Below, piece by piece: positions 26,132-35,271 of a stretch of DNA of 64,000 bases. The stretch covers positions 335,077-399,076 of the forward strand of contig NZ_WYET01000007.1 in NCBI RefSeq assembly GCF_013376415.1, read 5' to 3'. A program made the position numbers and the translations under genes. The DNA comes from Flagellimonas chongwuensis. Lineage in GTDB: Bacteria > Bacteroidota > Bacteroidia > Flavobacteriales > Flavobacteriaceae. Numbering within the stretch: position 1 is the stretch's first letter; each line of letters starts with the position of its first letter. The notes below the pieces were generated by a model. It worked only from the letters and a program-made list of their open reading frames with translations, was not told the DNA's origin and did not search any database.

Positions 26132-26359
26132 TTAATCAATGGAGTCTTGATTCGTGGAATCAGTCTTTATGGCGGTACTATCTGTTGCTTTATCGGATTC
26201 GGACCACTCCTTGTACTTTTCCATGCTTTCGGTTTGACTTTCTTTGACCTCCCTTAGCTCCTCTCCCTGTTTTGGGTGATTCAATTTTTTTTCCCGGCAG
26301 GAAGTGGCAAGAGCCATCAAAATGGATAATGCGAGCAATAAACCATACTTTTTCATCAT
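26132..26359 (-). CDS. Small lipoprotein of unknown function
   Basis: From ATG 26359 the product has 75 residues. It begins MMKKYGLLLALSILMALATSC, a good lipoprotein signal with Cys21. The rest is short, charged and rich in Glu, Lys, Ser and Thr. A frame start at 26470 exists but would bury the signal. I do not recognise a family. It is convergent with the SBF-like gene. Confidence 0.65.
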   Translation of the reverse strand: MMKKYGLLLALSILMALATSCREKKLNHPKQGEELREVKESQTESMEKYKEWSESDKATDSTAIKTDSTNQDSID

Positions 26360-26599
26360 TTTGTTTTTTAGGATTCTACAGAAAAATAATATGTCTTTCT
26401 CTTGAACATGGTTCTTATCCGTTCGAAAATTATCTTGATTCAAATAACTACATAAACTACTGTTAATCAATTAGAAATGAATCAATTTTTTCTTGGAAAA
26501 AGCAACTATTTCCCTTCAATCTCCAGTACCTTGAAACTGTAACAAGAGCTGGATGTTTCCAGTTTTATTTTAAAAGAAGTATTAACAAAAAAACACATT

Positions 26600-27133
26600 A
26601 TGAAAACTTTGAAAACAATAACCGTATTGGCAGCTTTTTTAGTTGCTTTCGGAACTTTTGCCCAAAACAGCAAGGACAAACAAATTATTGAAGATGCCAA
26701 AAAGGCTAAAAAACAGCTCATTGCAAAAGATGCTGGACTTAAAAAGTTCTTTGAGACATCCACAGGGTATGTAATTTTCCCAAATGTTGGTGAAGGTGGA
26801 TTTATCTTAGGAGGTGCTTCGGGAAACGGAGTGGTATATGAGAACGGGAAGAAAGTAGGAATGGCCGACATGAAAAAGATTGATGTTGGGCTCCAAGCAG
26901 GAGGCCAGGCTTTGACCGAAGTTATCTTTTTTGAAACAGAAGACGCTTTAAACGAGTTTAAAACCGGAAGCTATGCTTTTTCGGGCGACCTTTCTGCCAT
27001 TGCCGTAAAATCCGGGGTTTCCAAAAACGCAGATTATGACGATGGCGTGGTCGTATTTGCCATGCCTAAAGCGGGACTTATGGCAGATGCCTCTATCGGT
27101 GGGCAGAAATTTGAATATGTTCCTTTTCAATAG
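26600..27133 (+). CDS. Lipid-binding SYLF domain protein (Ysc84-like), exported
   Basis: The 177-residue protein has a signal peptide ending FGTFAQ (1-22). The SYLF-type domain contains FFETSTGYVIFPNVGEGGF, FILGGASGNGVVYENG and the C-terminal ADASIGGQKFEYV. This domain binds phosphoinositides in eukaryotes; bacterial members are periplasmic proteins with unclear roles, often beside stress genes. It stands alone and ends in a strong hairpin terminator. Several other stress-type small proteins follow within 12 kb. Confidence 0.9.
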   Translation: MKTLKTITVLAAFLVAFGTFAQNSKDKQIIEDAKKAKKQLIAKDAGLKKFFETSTGYVIFPNVGEGGFILGGASGNGVVYENGKKVGMADMKKIDVGLQAGGQALTEVIFFETEDALNEFKTGSYAFSGDLSAIAVKSGVSKNADYDDGVVVFAMPKAGLMADASIGGQKFEYVPFQ

Positions 27134-27152
27134 GATGTAACACATAGCTATC

Positions 27153-27187
27153 AAAAAAGGTCGGTATTTCTACCGACCTTTTTTTTT
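27153..27187. terminator. Bidirectional intrinsic terminator after the SYLF gene
   Basis: AAAGGTCGGTA and TACCGACCTTT form a perfect 11-bp stem with loop TTTC, followed by a T run on the plus strand and preceded by an A run that gives T on the minus strand. It lies between the SYLF gene and the convergent PNPOx-like gene and can serve both. Confidence 0.9.
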
Positions 27188-27234
27188 ACCTAGAATCAAA
27201 CTTATGGTTTGATCTTGGCATCCGAATATACGTT

Positions 27235-27729
27235 CTATAAGTTCACAAATCCTTTTTCACCGGAACTGGAGGACACATTGCTTTCCTCGGCATTAAAGAA
27301 AGGTACTAACTTACTGTTCTCATTATCCCAAAAAAAGGCATTTTCCATATTAACACTGATAAGTGTAAGGTCGGGGTCTTCCTTACCTTCGAACCAATTG
27401 AGCAAATGATGGTTCCATAGTTCCTCTTTCTTCTGCTCGGCTATAATATGTGTAGCATTTCCAAAAATGGACAAGTATTGCTGCTTGTTATCATCATTAT
27501 AGATTATCTGAACCCGGTTGTCTTTCTCAATATCCTTAAAAAGTCCACTATCCTTGGAAACAAAGAACCAAAGATCTCCTTTTTCATCCATTTGTTGGAC
27601 GGTCATCGGGCATACCGAAAATGGTATGGTATTTAAATTACTGGCCATCATCACAGTTTTCTGTTCATCTATCAAAGTCCGTACTTTTCGGAGTCCTTCC
27701 TCATTCTTCATATAATTTCTCTTGTTCAT
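27235..27729 (-). CDS. Pyridoxamine 5'-phosphate oxidase-like (general stress protein 26 type)
   Basis: The 164-residue protein has the split-barrel pattern of small flavin-binding PNPOx-like proteins. It shows PFSVCPMTVQQMDEKGDLWF, then RVQIIYNDDNKQQYLSIFGN and the C-terminal WFEGKEDPDLTLISV, close to B. subtilis general stress protein 26. These bind FMN or heme and their reaction is mostly unknown; true PdxH activity is unlikely. It is a single gene, convergent with the SYLF gene across a shared terminator. Stress-related expression is inferred from family and neighbours. Confidence 0.85.
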   Translation of the reverse strand: MNKRNYMKNEEGLRKVRTLIDEQKTVMMASNLNTIPFSVCPMTVQQMDEKGDLWFFVSKDSGLFKDIEKDNRVQIIYNDDNKQQYLSIFGNATHIIAEQKKEELWNHHLLNWFEGKEDPDLTLISVNMENAFFWDNENSKLVPFFNAEESNVSSSSGEKGFVNL

Positions 27730-28116
27730 TGTTTTTATTTTTATGTATTATTGATTCAGTTATATCATCCGGTCAAAAAGTTTTCTTACCATATTTTATC
27801 TACTGGCTTTGCTCCGACCATCATCCTATACTTTAGTTTGGTCATTGCATATGGATGATTTCATAAATCTAACCGAAATACAACTGTTGGCTTTGCTCTT
27901 TAGATAAGATGTTGGACGTAATCAATTAAATCGCGATATTCCCATTCCCGATTCAATGTGTTCACATTCATGATTTTGCCGACATACATCCACCATATAC
28001 GGCAATCTTTCAACCAGTAACGTCAAAAAGTCCGTCGTCTGTGCTTTATATTAATGCTCAACGGTACTGGGAAGCGGTACCATCCAAATGAATTTTTAAC
28101 CTTTAAAAAAATAGTT
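27730..28116. other. Gene-free gap
   Basis: The stretch upstream of the divergent PNPOx-like gene and the small basic protein gene holds promoters presumably, but I find no clear consensus box, RNA gene or coding frame. A weak dyad GGTAC...GTACC lies near 28070. Confidence 0.4.
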
Positions 28117-28257
28117 ATGAGTATTGCAGATAAAAGAAAATTTAAACGAAAAGTAAAACAGAATAATCCAACAAACCCTACTGGTAACACCAATATCGAT
28201 ACGAACAAATTTGATATTGATGAGAATACTATTAAAAAACAGCAGAATAAAGAATAA
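28117..28257 (+). CDS. Small basic protein of unknown function
   Basis: ATG 28117 opens a 46-residue frame, MSIADKRKFKRKVKQNNP at the start, very rich in Lys, Asn and Asp, without a hydrophobic segment. A frame from 28054 adds an unlikely leader. The frame is followed after 25 nt by a clear terminator, which supports it being a real transcription unit. I do not know the family. Position among stress-type genes suggests a stress-induced small protein. Confidence 0.55.
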   Translation: MSIADKRKFKRKVKQNNPTNPTGNTNIDTNKFDIDENTIKKQQNKE

Positions 28258-28282
28258 TAAAAATAACTGTTAGTAGGTTAAG

Positions 28283-28312
28283 AAAAAAGCTCTCGTAAAG
28301 AGAGCTTTTTTT
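28283..28312. terminator. Bidirectional intrinsic terminator
   Basis: GCTCTC and GAGAGC form a 6-bp stem with loop GTAAA, extended by an A run on the left and a T run on the right, so it works on both strands. It follows the small basic protein gene and lies beyond the 3' end of the convergent AraC gene. Confidence 0.88.
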
Positions 28313-28353
28313 AATGTTAATAAGTCCCGCAAGGATACTTTAATAATAAATGG

Positions 28354-28402
28354 ATAACATAGTTATGTTATGAATATATAGAGATACAACATTAATGTTG
28401 TA
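28354..28402. repeat. Two related palindromes, centres 31 bp apart
   Basis: ATAACATAGTTATGTTAT (28354-28371) is an 8-2-8 palindrome and TACAACATTAATGTTGTA (28385-28402) a perfect 9-9 palindrome. Both share the core AACAT...ATGTT. No T-tract follows either on the minus strand. They lie just 3' of the AraC gene, before the terminator at 28283-28312. Paired dimer sites three helical turns apart, or two RNA hairpins, are possible. Confidence 0.6.
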
Positions 28403-28408
28403 ATTATT

Positions 28409-29431
28409 TTATGCTGAAATAGCAAAGCTTCTCTGTTTGTCCTTATACTCTTTGGGACTACAGTTATATTTTGCTTTAAAGATTTTTGAAAAATAACTTC
28501 TACTGATAAAACCAATGCTGTAAACAACCTCGGAGATGTTCATATCGGTGGTCTTGATTAGATTCTCTGCCAATCGTACCCTAACATCCCTTATATAGTC
28601 CGTTACCGTGGTTCCGTGCATCATTTTAAAGCCCTCTTGCAATTTGGAAGGCGATAAACCTCCTTTTTTACAGAGATATGCTACAGATAGTTGTTTTTCG
28701 GGATAGTTGTTGATAAAGACGGACAATTCCCTTACAACCTCTCTTTCCTTTTTGGTCAATGAAGATTCTTGTACCGTCGCATTCTTAAGGTCATCGGAAT
28801 GCTGCTGAATCTCTAGGGCCAAGATTAAATGCACCAATCCTTCAATCATTAGTTTTCTTGCAATTCCGGTCACGGATACGGTGTTTATTTGACGTACCTT
28901 TTCCGCTACTTTTAGGTTGTAAGAACCTATGTATGCAAAATTGTCCACAACATTATTCTTAAAGAACAGTTTTTGTAGCTCATGGTTTAAATGATTTTCG
29001 TTTCCCGCTCTTTTGGTAGGACTCACAATAACAAGTATCATTTTAAGGCGCATCTCCTTCTCAAAATAGAGAACATTGTCCTGTAACGTTTTGCTTGTTA
29101 GGATACCTGTCTGAAAATTTTCCAATTCATGTCTTTCGCCATTGGGTCCAAAGCTGTGCGACACTTGACCTTGTGAGCAATAGGCAAAACAAATTGGGGT
29201 ATATTGGGTAGAACTGGCCACTAACATAACATCTTCCGTGAATTCCATGTCAAACTCCATGTAGGATATGCCTCCTTTAAAAGAAATGCCTTTTATGAGA
29301 CCTTGCCCTAATGGATTGTCTATTTCGAGAATATGCTCCTCCGCATCATGTGTTAGGTTACCTGCAAAATCTACTTGCAATTGTTCGAATACTTGATGGA
29401 TTTTTGCTGTTTTTAGGGATATCGTTTTCAT
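28409..29431 (-). CDS. AraC family transcriptional regulator
   Basis: The 340-residue protein has a long N-terminal sensing domain of unknown ligand (about 1-235). The C-terminal AraC DNA-binding domain has the first helix-turn-helix around LSVAYLCKKGGLSPSKLQ and the second around NISEVVYSIGFISRSYFSKI, ending SPKEYKDKQ. It is clearly related to the AraC protein at 33763-34794; both share the N-terminal pattern of GxGxIKGxxF and a GE.HE.....GIL-like block. The layout resembles PchR-like regulators. It is transcribed alone. Confidence 0.9.
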   Translation of the reverse strand: MKTISLKTAKIHQVFEQLQVDFAGNLTHDAEEHILEIDNPLGQGLIKGISFKGGISYMEFDMEFTEDVMLVASSTQYTPICFAYCSQGQVSHSFGPNGERHELENFQTGILTSKTLQDNVLYFEKEMRLKMILVIVSPTKRAGNENHLNHELQKLFFKNNVVDNFAYIGSYNLKVAEKVRQINTVSVTGIARKLMIEGLVHLILALEIQQHSDDLKNATVQESSLTKKEREVVRELSVFINNYPEKQLSVAYLCKKGGLSPSKLQEGFKMMHGTTVTDYIRDVRVRLAENLIKTTDMNISEVVYSIGFISRSYFSKIFKAKYNCSPKEYKDKQRSFAISA

Positions 29432-29629
29432 GGCTTATTGTGTTTTAGGTTGTTTTTTTCTATTACTGATTGATAATGAAAAATCTTGTTTTGTAAAGAT
29501 CATCAACCAAGCCACAAACTATTTTATACAACTTTTGGATTCTGTTATAGAACTTTTTGATATGCCTTGAAATTGTGTTAAAAAGCTCTTAAACGAGCTT
29601 TTAGGGAGAGTTTTAGAGTGTGTACCGGA

Positions 29630-31801
29630 CTAAGCAGGGAGGTAGATGGTAAAAACGGAGCCTTTGCCTTTCTTACCTGAAGCTTGGATATAGCCATGGT
29701 GGTTTTCGACTATTTTTTTGCAAATGGCCAATCCTATGCCCGTGCCGGAATATTGGTTTTTGGAGTGAAGACGCTGAAACACTTCAAATATTTTCTTTGC
29801 ATTGGTGTCATCGAAGCCTATCCCATTATCGGAAAAAGTTATTTTAAAGCAATGTTTGGAAGGTTTCAAGAACTCTTCAGCAATCTGGTCATTGCCAACC
29901 ATTTCAGATGCAACCCTTATCTTGGGAGCCACTTTGGGATTTCGATATTTTAAGGAATTGGACACCAAATTGCCGAAAAGTTGCTCAAGTTGGAAGCCTA
30001 CTCCATGTACCATGGGCAGATTATCCCAAACAATTTCTGCATCCTCAGCCTTAATGCGTTCTGCATTTTCTTCGCTGACCTTTTTCATAACACTGTTCAG
30101 GTCCACTACCTCAAAATCATCGTGGGTACTATCTATTCGAGAATAGTTCAATAGGTTACGGATCAAGGATTGCATCCTGGCCGCTACTTTGTCTATTCTA
30201 TCAAAATATACTCTTCCCCTCTCGGACAATTTATTTTTTTCCTCCCCATCAATACGGGATATAAACATTTGGATTTTTCGCAAGGGCTCCTGTAAATCAT
30301 GGCTTACCACCCTATTGAATGACTCCAGCTCCACATTGCTACGCTCTAGTTCAAAATTCTTTATCCGCAATGTATTTTCTGCAGCTATCTGGTCGGATAC
30401 GTCCTGTACTACACCGATCATTACAGTTCTACCATCCTTTTGTATAAACTGGCCCTTGGTACGTATGTGTTTTACTTCTCCGCTTTTAGATATGATTCTG
30501 TATGTATGGTCCCGTGGTTCTTTTTTTGCCCTATGCCATTCCCCGTATTCATCATATTGCTTCAAATCGTCCGGATGCACAAAACTCCTGTATCGTTCCA
30601 GTGATGGTTTAAACTCGTTTGGTTCGCACCCCAATATTCGGTAGTAGTTTTCGGATATTTCTGCCTCCCCAGTATCTAAATACCATGTATAACTTCCAAT
30701 TTTTGCCACCTTCTTGGCCTCGGACATAATAAAGTTCTGAACTTCCAGTTCTTGGTTGGCCCTTAGTAGTTTTTCCTTGGCATTGTACTCCTCTGTATTG
30801 TTTCGCACTACTTCCAATATTCCCCCATCCATTGCCCTAACAAAGGTGTGGAACCAAAATTGTTGGCCCTCCACAGTAACCTGACGTTCGAAATCTATGG
30901 TCTTGTTTTCAAGAAAACAATCTATCATTCGATGCAGTTCGTTGTTCTTGAGAATAAACGGAAAAACCTCGGTTATCGGCTTTCCGAGAAGTTCATCTGG
31001 TTCTAGGTTCAAATAGTCCCTGTTGCATATATTGGCAAAGGCTACCCTAAAATCGATTACCTTTGCATTGGAATCGTAAATGGGCTCATAATAGTTCATG
31101 ATGTTATCGGTACTCTGAACAATGTTCTGCAACAAAGCCTCAGAGGTTTGAATTTTATTTTTGTGCCTCCGTAACCTGAAAAATGCTATAGTGAACATAA
31201 CAATGGAAAACAGGGCAAGGAACAATGTGGTTAGCGGCGTAAGAAAGGTAAGCCTCCTATAGGTCACCAATTTGTCCTGAAGAAAGTTCTCGTTATTCGC
31301 CAGCATATTCCTCTTGAATCCCCTAAGTTTTTTTAGGATGGAAGCTGCTCTCTCCACATACACCATGGCGGTTGAATCTGCCTCCATTGGTTTTACCTTA
31401 CCGTGTAATGCGGTCAGGGTCGTATGTAGGCTATCCTTTAACTTTGATACCGTATCCAAATTTCTCCGATGGTAGGGCATCTCCTTGACCAGTCCATACA
31501 ACCTATCAAAGGTTCTATCATTCTGCAACTTATGGTCTATGTATGATTCTTCAAAAGTTGAATCCTTTAAAATCACAGATCTGAACTCTGCAGACTCCAT
31601 CAAGTCATATTGGGTGAACAACTTATTTATTTCTTTGTCCACCGTTAAGGAATGGGATACCATCTCTGCGGAAACCTCCAAATCCCTTATCTGTTTGAAC
31701 AATACGGTGGTAATAAAAAGAAGCAATACTATGGCCAATGCCAAGGCGATTCTGTCCACTACGGGTGATTGGGCTATGCGACGAAAAATCTTAAAATCCA
31801 T
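29630..31801 (-). CDS. PAS-domain sensor histidine kinase
   Basis: The 723-residue membrane kinase has TM1 at about 18-36, a mostly helical periplasmic part (40-180, CHASE3-like), and TM2 at about 185-208. Two PAS domains follow (about 220-340 and 360-480, the second with GCEPNEF and FVHPDDL). The HisKA domain has the phospho-acceptor His501 in SHDLQEPLRK. The HATPase domain ends with the G-box GTGIGLAICKKIVENHHGYI. It lies 75 nt after a single-domain response regulator, which follows an AraC-type gene on the same strand, so these form a phosphorelay operon. The signal is unknown. Confidence 0.92.
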   Translation of the reverse strand: MDFKIFRRIAQSPVVDRIALALAIVLLLFITTVLFKQIRDLEVSAEMVSHSLTVDKEINKLFTQYDLMESAEFRSVILKDSTFEESYIDHKLQNDRTFDRLYGLVKEMPYHRRNLDTVSKLKDSLHTTLTALHGKVKPMEADSTAMVYVERAASILKKLRGFKRNMLANNENFLQDKLVTYRRLTFLTPLTTLFLALFSIVMFTIAFFRLRRHKNKIQTSEALLQNIVQSTDNIMNYYEPIYDSNAKVIDFRVAFANICNRDYLNLEPDELLGKPITEVFPFILKNNELHRMIDCFLENKTIDFERQVTVEGQQFWFHTFVRAMDGGILEVVRNNTEEYNAKEKLLRANQELEVQNFIMSEAKKVAKIGSYTWYLDTGEAEISENYYRILGCEPNEFKPSLERYRSFVHPDDLKQYDEYGEWHRAKKEPRDHTYRIISKSGEVKHIRTKGQFIQKDGRTVMIGVVQDVSDQIAAENTLRIKNFELERSNVELESFNRVVSHDLQEPLRKIQMFISRIDGEEKNKLSERGRVYFDRIDKVAARMQSLIRNLLNYSRIDSTHDDFEVVDLNSVMKKVSEENAERIKAEDAEIVWDNLPMVHGVGFQLEQLFGNLVSNSLKYRNPKVAPKIRVASEMVGNDQIAEEFLKPSKHCFKITFSDNGIGFDDTNAKKIFEVFQRLHSKNQYSGTGIGLAICKKIVENHHGYIQASGKKGKGSVFTIYLPA

Positions 31802-31876
31802 TAGTAGTTGCAGTAACCTATTTTAAGGTTTTATTATAAGTAGCACATAATTAAAATATATGCTGCTCAATTTTGA

Positions 31877-32344
31877 TCACAATCGCAACAAAAAATTATC
31901 CCGATTGAGGTTAGAGGTATGGTACTGCCAATTGATCTGCAAAACCTTCTCTATGGAATCCCTCAATTTACTAAAGTTATTGGGCTTGTTCAAATAAACA
32001 TTGGCTCCATTGACAAAAGTTTCCTCAATATCGTTTTCGGAACATGAAGTTGAATATATGGCAATGCACACATCATTGAGTTTTGGATTTGAACGAATCT
32101 CCTTTAAACACTGCATTCCATTTTTTATGGGCATGTTCAAGTCCAAAAAAATCAAATTCGGTAGAATAATGTTCGGAAGGTTCAGATAGTCCATCAATTC
32201 CTGTCCATCGCTCAATAATGATAGTTTTGTCCGGATGGAAATATCCTCAATAGCTTCTTGGAAAAACAAGCGGTCGTCCTCATCATCATCGGCAAGGGCT
32301 ACATTTAAAATCTGTTTGCCTGAATTGGCAGGAATTTTATTCAT
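31877..32344 (-). CDS. Single-domain response regulator (CheY-like)
   Basis: The 155-residue protein is a receiver domain without output domain. Acidic residues DDDEDD near residue 18-24 form the metal site, LDLNMP holds the phospho-acceptor Asp68, and the Lys of LNKPNN lies near the C-terminus. The start codon overlaps the stop of the AraC-type gene by 4 nt (ATGA), so the two are translated together. Receivers with DDDEDD next to PAS kinases are typical of Bacteroidota phosphorelays. It is likely phosphorylated by the downstream kinase. Confidence 0.93.
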   Translation of the reverse strand: MNKIPANSGKQILNVALADDDEDDRLFFQEAIEDISIRTKLSLLSDGQELMDYLNLPNIILPNLIFLDLNMPIKNGMQCLKEIRSNPKLNDVCIAIYSTSCSENDIEETFVNGANVYLNKPNNFSKLRDSIEKVLQINWQYHTSNLNRDNFLLRL

Positions 32345-32904
32345 ATAGTTTGTTGTATTCTAGTACCCCTTCGTCTTTCCAATATTTCTTGAAACTTGGT
32401 AGGTGTCAATCCCGTTATTTTCTTAAACTGTCCGGACAAGTGCGCTACACTACTATAGTTTAAACGATAGGCTATTTCTGTTAATGTTAGGTCGGTGTCG
32501 GCCATAAGGTCTTTGGCATGGTCAACTTTTCTGAGAATCACAAAATTCTCTATTGATGTATAGGTTGTTTCAGAAAAAAGATTGGAGAGATAGGTATAGG
32601 AATAGTTCAATTTATCGGCAAGATACTCGGAAACCTTTTGCGATTTCAACCGATCATCTTCCAACATTTCGTTTATGGTATTTTTTATTCGTTGCACCAA
32701 GGCTGTTTTCTGGTCGTTCAGGACATAAATGCCATATGCATTCAAATTATTGAACAATTCCTGCATCTCTTCATCGGAAATTGCCCGCTTTATCTCTATC
32801 TCACCTGTACCATGAAGCACGTGAGGAATATTCAATTTATCCAATTGCTCCTTTAAAATGGTTTTACAAGTGATATTTAAATCATATTTGACACTAATTT
32901 TCAT
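32341..32904 (-). CDS. AraC-type helix-turn-helix protein of a signalling operon
   Basis: The 187-residue protein has a small N-terminal domain (about 1-65, VKYDLNITCKTILKEQLDKL) and a C-terminal AraC DNA-binding domain (about 80-180; LADKLNYSYTYLSNLFSE and LTEIAYRLNYSSVAHLSGQF). It is first in the operon with a response regulator (4-nt overlap) and a PAS kinase. It has no receiver domain, so it may be regulated by protein contact with the receiver or by expression level. The same trio occurs in other Flavobacteriia as far as I recall. Confidence 0.88.
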   Translation of the reverse strand: MKISVKYDLNITCKTILKEQLDKLNIPHVLHGTGEIEIKRAISDEEMQELFNNLNAYGIYVLNDQKTALVQRIKNTINEMLEDDRLKSQKVSEYLADKLNYSYTYLSNLFSETTYTSIENFVILRKVDHAKDLMADTDLTLTEIAYRLNYSSVAHLSGQFKKITGLTPTKFQEILERRRGTRIQQTI

Positions 32905-33214
32905 CTTTCTCTTGCATAATTTGGCAAAGTCTCTTTAAGGCCAGGGCAAGCCATTGCAAGTATAGACTAAATTTAAATAATTATTTAACACAATTGCGGT
33001 GTTTTTGGCCAATATTGAACTTACCGTATAGAGGGAGGGAAGATGTCTTGAAGTCCTATTTAATAATTTAATACACTATGTTTACTAGAAAATACATCTG
33101 TTCATCGGAACTAATGTTCACACCATACATTTTAGAAGAAAAATAAGTAGTGTAAGTATGGTAACGTATTATGGGAAGGTTTTGATGATACACTATTATA
33201 GTTAAATGAGGGGT
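32905..33214. other. Gene-free gap
   Basis: About 310 bp upstream of the AraC-RR-kinase operon and downstream of the small gene at 33215. It should hold the operon promoter, but no TAnnTTTG box is evident on the minus strand. I see no coding frame, RNA gene or strong hairpin. Confidence 0.4.
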
Positions 33215-33550
33215 TTAGAAATCAATGCTTGCCTTATCGGAAACATTCTCTTCAGGGATAGCCTTGAAGAATTCAGCAGCATCCAGATCGGCATTGGGGC
33301 CATACCCTAATAAATGGGTACCCTTTTTTCCATCATTGGTTTCCAAAACATATAAAATCGACATATCCGAAGGGTTGCTCATGCCTTCATAACGATGATC
33401 AGCAACAATATGGATGTCATTCGGTGAATAGGTTGTTTTGGAATCGGAAGCAATCAATTTTCCTTCCTCGAACCTAAAATTGGCAGTATATCCCTTTTCC
33501 TGATATGCTTTTATATAATCCTTTTCATGTTTTGCGTTTTCATTTTCCAT
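33215..33550 (-). CDS. Small conserved-looking protein of unknown function
   Basis: The 111-residue soluble protein has no signal peptide or membrane segment. It reads like a small beta-rich domain (YTANFRFEEGKLIASDS, then IHIVADHRYEG and ILYVLETNDGKKG). I recall related Bacteroidota proteins of about 100 residues labelled as phosphoribosylpyrophosphate synthetase, a label I think unfounded because there is no PRPP loop. It is a single gene among stress and signalling genes. Confidence 0.7.
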   Translation of the reverse strand: MENENAKHEKDYIKAYQEKGYTANFRFEEGKLIASDSKTTYSPNDIHIVADHRYEGMSNPSDMSILYVLETNDGKKGTHLLGYGPNADLDAAEFFKAIPEENVSDKASIDF

Positions 33551-33762
33551 ACCTCATGTCATTTTCATCAAATATGAGAAAATACAACTATTTTAGTTGA
33601 CACAGAAACTAACATTCTTGACCCATTTAAAAAATAAAATTGGCACATAATTGAAAAATATACGTAATTAACAGTTTAAAACTAAATAATAGGGTCTTTG
33701 GCAATCTTCTTTTTACAAGTTGATAATAGCCCGGCCATAGCCTAGCCATACAGATTATAGCA

Positions 33763-34794
33763 ATGAGCGTTACATTTGAAATACGTGATACGGACACCAA
33801 AGAATTCATCAACGACCTGGCCGATAATCTTAAAATAGGGGTCGAGGAAGAAAACAACGAACACTGTATACGGTTACCGTCCAAATTGGGTTCCGGATTT
33901 ATTAAGGGTACTTGTTTTGAAAACGGAGTGGGTGTTTTGGAATTTGATTTCCGCCTAAAAAAAGAGCTGGTACTGGAATTAAAAAAAGGATTGGTACACC
34001 CTTTAAAATTGATTTTTAACAGAGAGTGCCCAATTCTGCATAAGTTTGAAGGAACCGATGGTGAGCATGAAATACAACGATTGGAGAACGCTATTTTATC
34101 GAGCACGCCACACAACAACCATATATTCCGTTTTCCGGCCAATCAACCCATTTGTGTTTATAGTTTGGAAATCAACAGGAAACTTTTTGAGGATAAGATC
34201 AGTGAATTTCTTTCCGAAATGAATACAGATTTGATGGATCTCTTCCGTGACCTGAACGGTACCCAACTGTTTTATCACAAGTCCCATTACAGTCTGGAAA
34301 TTGCAAAGTTTATGGAAGAATTTACAGAGTGTGATCTAACTGATTTTATGAAGACTGTATATCAGGAAGGCAAGGCATGTGAAATACTTTCACATCAGTT
34401 ACAACAATATCTAGATGATCTGAACGGGTCTGGGGAACATAAAATACTAAGGCAGGCCACCTTGGCCAAAATTGAAAAAGCTGCGGAAATAATCCATGAT
34501 GAGCTCAACAGAATGGACAATATTGTTAGTTTGGCAAAAAGAGTGGGACTAAACCAAACCACATTACAGCTTGGGTTCAAACGGCTTTACAATGCATCGG
34601 TAAACGAATACATCCGAAATTACAGGATTGAAAAGACCAAAGAATATCTGGAAAATACCGATATGAACATTACTGAAATAAGTTATAAGGTAGGGATAAA
34701 TTCCAGAAGCTATCTTTCCAAGCTCTTTAAGGAAAAGTACAATATCACACCAAAAGAATACCACACTCAGGTCAAAAATGGCCATTCAAAATAA
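33763..34794 (+). CDS. AraC family transcriptional regulator (paralogue of the one at 28.4 kb)
   Basis: The 343-residue protein has an N-terminal sensing domain with GSGFIKGTCFENGVGVLEFDF and GEHEIQRLENAIL. The C-terminal AraC DNA-binding domain has the helices RVGLNQTTLQLGFKRL and NITEISYKVGINSRSYLSKL, ending ITPKEYHTQ. Domain lengths and motifs parallel the regulator at 28409-29431, so the two derive from a duplication. It stands alone on the plus strand. A 171-codon open frame on the other strand is a shadow. Confidence 0.9.
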   Translation: MSVTFEIRDTDTKEFINDLADNLKIGVEEENNEHCIRLPSKLGSGFIKGTCFENGVGVLEFDFRLKKELVLELKKGLVHPLKLIFNRECPILHKFEGTDGEHEIQRLENAILSSTPHNNHIFRFPANQPICVYSLEINRKLFEDKISEFLSEMNTDLMDLFRDLNGTQLFYHKSHYSLEIAKFMEEFTECDLTDFMKTVYQEGKACEILSHQLQQYLDDLNGSGEHKILRQATLAKIEKAAEIIHDELNRMDNIVSLAKRVGLNQTTLQLGFKRLYNASVNEYIRNYRIEKTKEYLENTDMNITEISYKVGINSRSYLSKLFKEKYNITPKEYHTQVKNGHSK

Positions 34795-34830
34795 TTTTAC
34801 CATTTTGATTTAACCATTCTTATGCGATTT

Positions 34831-35271
34831 TTATGATTGTGCAATCTTCCCCAATCTTTTTATGATGTTTAGGTCATTGGAGATTTTGTTCATTTGTTGC
34901 CGAATAATTGCCTCTAGGCTGGAAGGCAAATCTATTTCCTGCAATACTTCCCTATAACAATCAAGTGCTGCTCCCTCAGCCAATATCGCTTCCCCAAAAA
35001 CAGACTCATTTCTGTTCATGGAAAAATCCATCCATCCCTGTTGCAATGTTCCTGCAGACCCTACGTTTTCCTTTATTTCTTGATTGAACTTCATCATCTC
35101 TATTTTCAGCTCATGCCCAAAATGACAGCGTTCCTTCGCCTTTTCTAAAAAAAAGTTTTTTAAAGAGGGACTATCGGCCAATTTCCCTACTCTTTCGAAT
35201 CCGTTTTCGGCTCCGTATATTTTTTCCAGAAGATCATTAAGTTTCTTCCCCAGTAATTGCGAATAGTCCAT
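34831..35271 (-). CDS. PA2169 family four-helix-bundle protein
   Basis: The 146-residue, all-helical protein fits the ferritin-like DUF2383/PA2169 family. Useful patterns are LNDLLEKIYGAENGFERVGK and FFLEKAKERCHFGHELK, then LAEGAALDCYREVL and QQMNKISNDLNIIKRL. The family is unstudied in function but often stress-induced. Conserved Glu/His residues could bind metal, which I infer only from the fold. It is convergent with the AraC gene at 33.8 kb. Confidence 0.85.
   Translation of the reverse strand: MDYSQLLGKKLNDLLEKIYGAENGFERVGKLADSPSLKNFFLEKAKERCHFGHELKIEMMKFNQEIKENVGSAGTLQQGWMDFSMNRNESVFGEAILAEGAALDCYREVLQEIDLPSSLEAIIRQQMNKISNDLNIIKRLGKIAQS

Noticed and set aside
33627..34142. A 171-codon open frame on the minus strand overlapping the AraC gene at 33.8 kb
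   Set aside because: It lies antisense to a well-supported AraC gene, has no family motif and looks like a shadow frame.
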